Assembly: GCA_030728235.1 (NCBI GenBank)
Contig: JANRAA010000093.1
Location: 1 to 6,756, forward strand
Length of the DNA stretch: 6,756 bases
Origin: Flavobacteriales bacterium
GTDB taxonomy: Bacteria > Bacteroidota > Bacteroidia > Flavobacteriales_D > Sanyastnellaceae
Direction of reading: 5' to 3'
Shown here: piece after piece, positions 6,356-6,756 of the stretch
Numbering within the stretch: the stretch's first letter is position 1
Layout: each line of letters starts with the position of its first letter
The notes under the pieces: generated by a model
The model's input: the letters and a program-made list of their open reading frames with translations, nothing else
What the model was told of the DNA's origin: nothing
The model's database searches: none
Position numbers and translations under genes: made by a program

Positions 6356-6388
6356 TCGTTCAGTCGACAGTTCATTTTCGCAAGGGAG

Positions 6389-6425
6389 GCGAGGTCAAAA
6401 CATTGGCCTCGCTTTTCTGTTTTAT
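6389..6425 (+). terminator. Intrinsic terminator of ssb
   Basis: GCGAGGTC (6389-6396) pairs with GGCCTCGC (6405-6412), an 8-bp stem with one G-T pair and an 8-base loop, followed by TTTTCTGTTTTAT. It starts 33 bases after the ssb stop codon. This is the clearest terminator in the window. Confidence 0.85.
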
Positions 6426-6478
6426 AAGGAGCAGTCGACCGTGGTCTTATCAAGAATAGGTCTAAATAAATTCCACTT

Positions 6479-6509
6479 TTGGAGACTCGGCGGCTGAGGT
6501 CTAATTTTG
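6479..6509 (+). promoter_or_regulatory. Promoter of the sdh operon, Bacteroidota type
   Basis: TTG (6479-6481, within CTTTTGG) and TAATTTTG (6502-6509) are 20 bases apart, an exact fit to TTG-N17-23-TAnnTTTG. Transcription should begin around 6516, some 14 bases before the ATG at 6530. The ssb terminator upstream separates this unit from ssb. Confidence 0.65.
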
Positions 6510-6529
6510 GACGCAAATTGTGAATCTGT

Positions 6530-6756
6530 ATGAGTCGTTCTGCTATTCTAAAATCATCACTAGCTAAGAAGTATTGGATGTCTGCCACAGGGCTCTTCCT
6601 CTGTGTTTTCTTGCTTGGCCACCTCGCTGGTAACCTACAACTGTTCATGGAAGGTGCCGCTGGAGAGTATCAATTCAACCAGTATGCGAAGTTCATGACC
6701 ACCAACCCTGCTGTGAAATTGCTTTCGTACGTCACGTATTTGAGCATTCTTTTTCA
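6530..6756 (+). CDS. sdhC: Succinate dehydrogenase cytochrome b558 subunit, 5' part
   Basis: This is the membrane anchor of succinate:quinone oxidoreductase (complex II), which carries haem b and passes electrons from succinate oxidation to the quinone pool. Only the first 75 codons are in the window; the frame runs off the right edge. The start MSRSAILKSSLAKKYWMSATGLFL, the first membrane helix (about 17-38) with LLGHLAGNLQLF, and NQYAKFMTTNPAVKLLSYVTYLSIL are characteristic of the b558 subunit of the Bacteroidota/Wolinella type. His31 in the first helix is the likely haem ligand. There is no signal peptide, as expected for this family. The flavoprotein and iron-sulfur subunit genes usually follow and should lie just beyond the edge. 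The ATG at 6530 is chosen from the family N-terminus and the promoter position. Confidence 0.88.
   Translation, partial: MSRSAILKSSLAKKYWMSATGLFLCVFLLGHLAGNLQLFMEGAAGEYQFNQYAKFMTTNPAVKLLSYVTYLSILF

Noticed and set aside
6361..6439. CAGTCGAC repeated at 6361-6368 and 6432-6439, on both sides of the ssb terminator
   Set aside because: The repeat is only 8 bp, its centre is a common 6-bp palindrome, and nothing between the copies suggests an inserted element.

Overview
The window looks like chromosomal DNA of a member of the Bacteroidota, probably of the Flavobacteriales type. Four things suggest this. Promoters match the TTG / TAnnTTTG pattern described for Flavobacterium. Genes begin after A-rich leaders with no clear Shine-Dalgarno sequence. 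The last gene encodes the b558-type succinate dehydrogenase membrane subunit with the wording usual in that phylum. The glutamyl-tRNA synthetase has the phylum-typical KLSKRDGD...GFPVFP block. A more precise placement cannot be made from this sequence alone.

Layout from left to right. (1) Bases 2-2423, + strand: the 3' end of a class A penicillin-binding protein gene (PBP1A type, transpeptidase domain), followed after 9 bases by scoA and after a further 10 bases by scoB, the two subunits of a 3-oxoacid CoA-transferase. The tight spacing suggests one transcript ending at a weak terminator after scoB. (2) Bases 2424-2677: a structured, non-coding stretch ending in a promoter with an array of four TGRACATA half-sites. 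(3) Bases 2678-3796, + strand: a class II Fic-family AMP-transferase with its own N-terminal inhibitory motif and a C-terminal winged helix. Its base composition is visibly more AT-rich than its neighbours. (4) Bases 3797-3981: a convergent intergenic region with a perfect 28-bp palindrome. (5) Bases 5837 down to 3982, - strand: gltX followed by folB, overlapping by one base (TAATG). (6) Bases 5838-6013: a divergent intergenic region with a perfect 22-bp palindrome. (7) Bases 6014-6355, + strand: a short single-stranded DNA-binding protein with no acidic tail, ending at a strong intrinsic terminator. (8) Bases 6530-6756, + strand: the 5' end of the sdhC-type gene, behind a good promoter.

Most of the window is housekeeping: cell wall, ketone body or acetoacetate metabolism, translation, folate synthesis, DNA maintenance and respiration. 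The exception is the fic cassette, a solitary accessory gene lying between the sco operon and the gltX-folB operon. Its promoter, operator-like repeats and putative DNA-binding C-terminus fit a self-regulating AMPylation switch. This is the most interesting regulatory hypothesis in the window, but it remains inference. I do not see a mobile element, CRISPR array, tRNA, rRNA or a clearly new multi-gene system.
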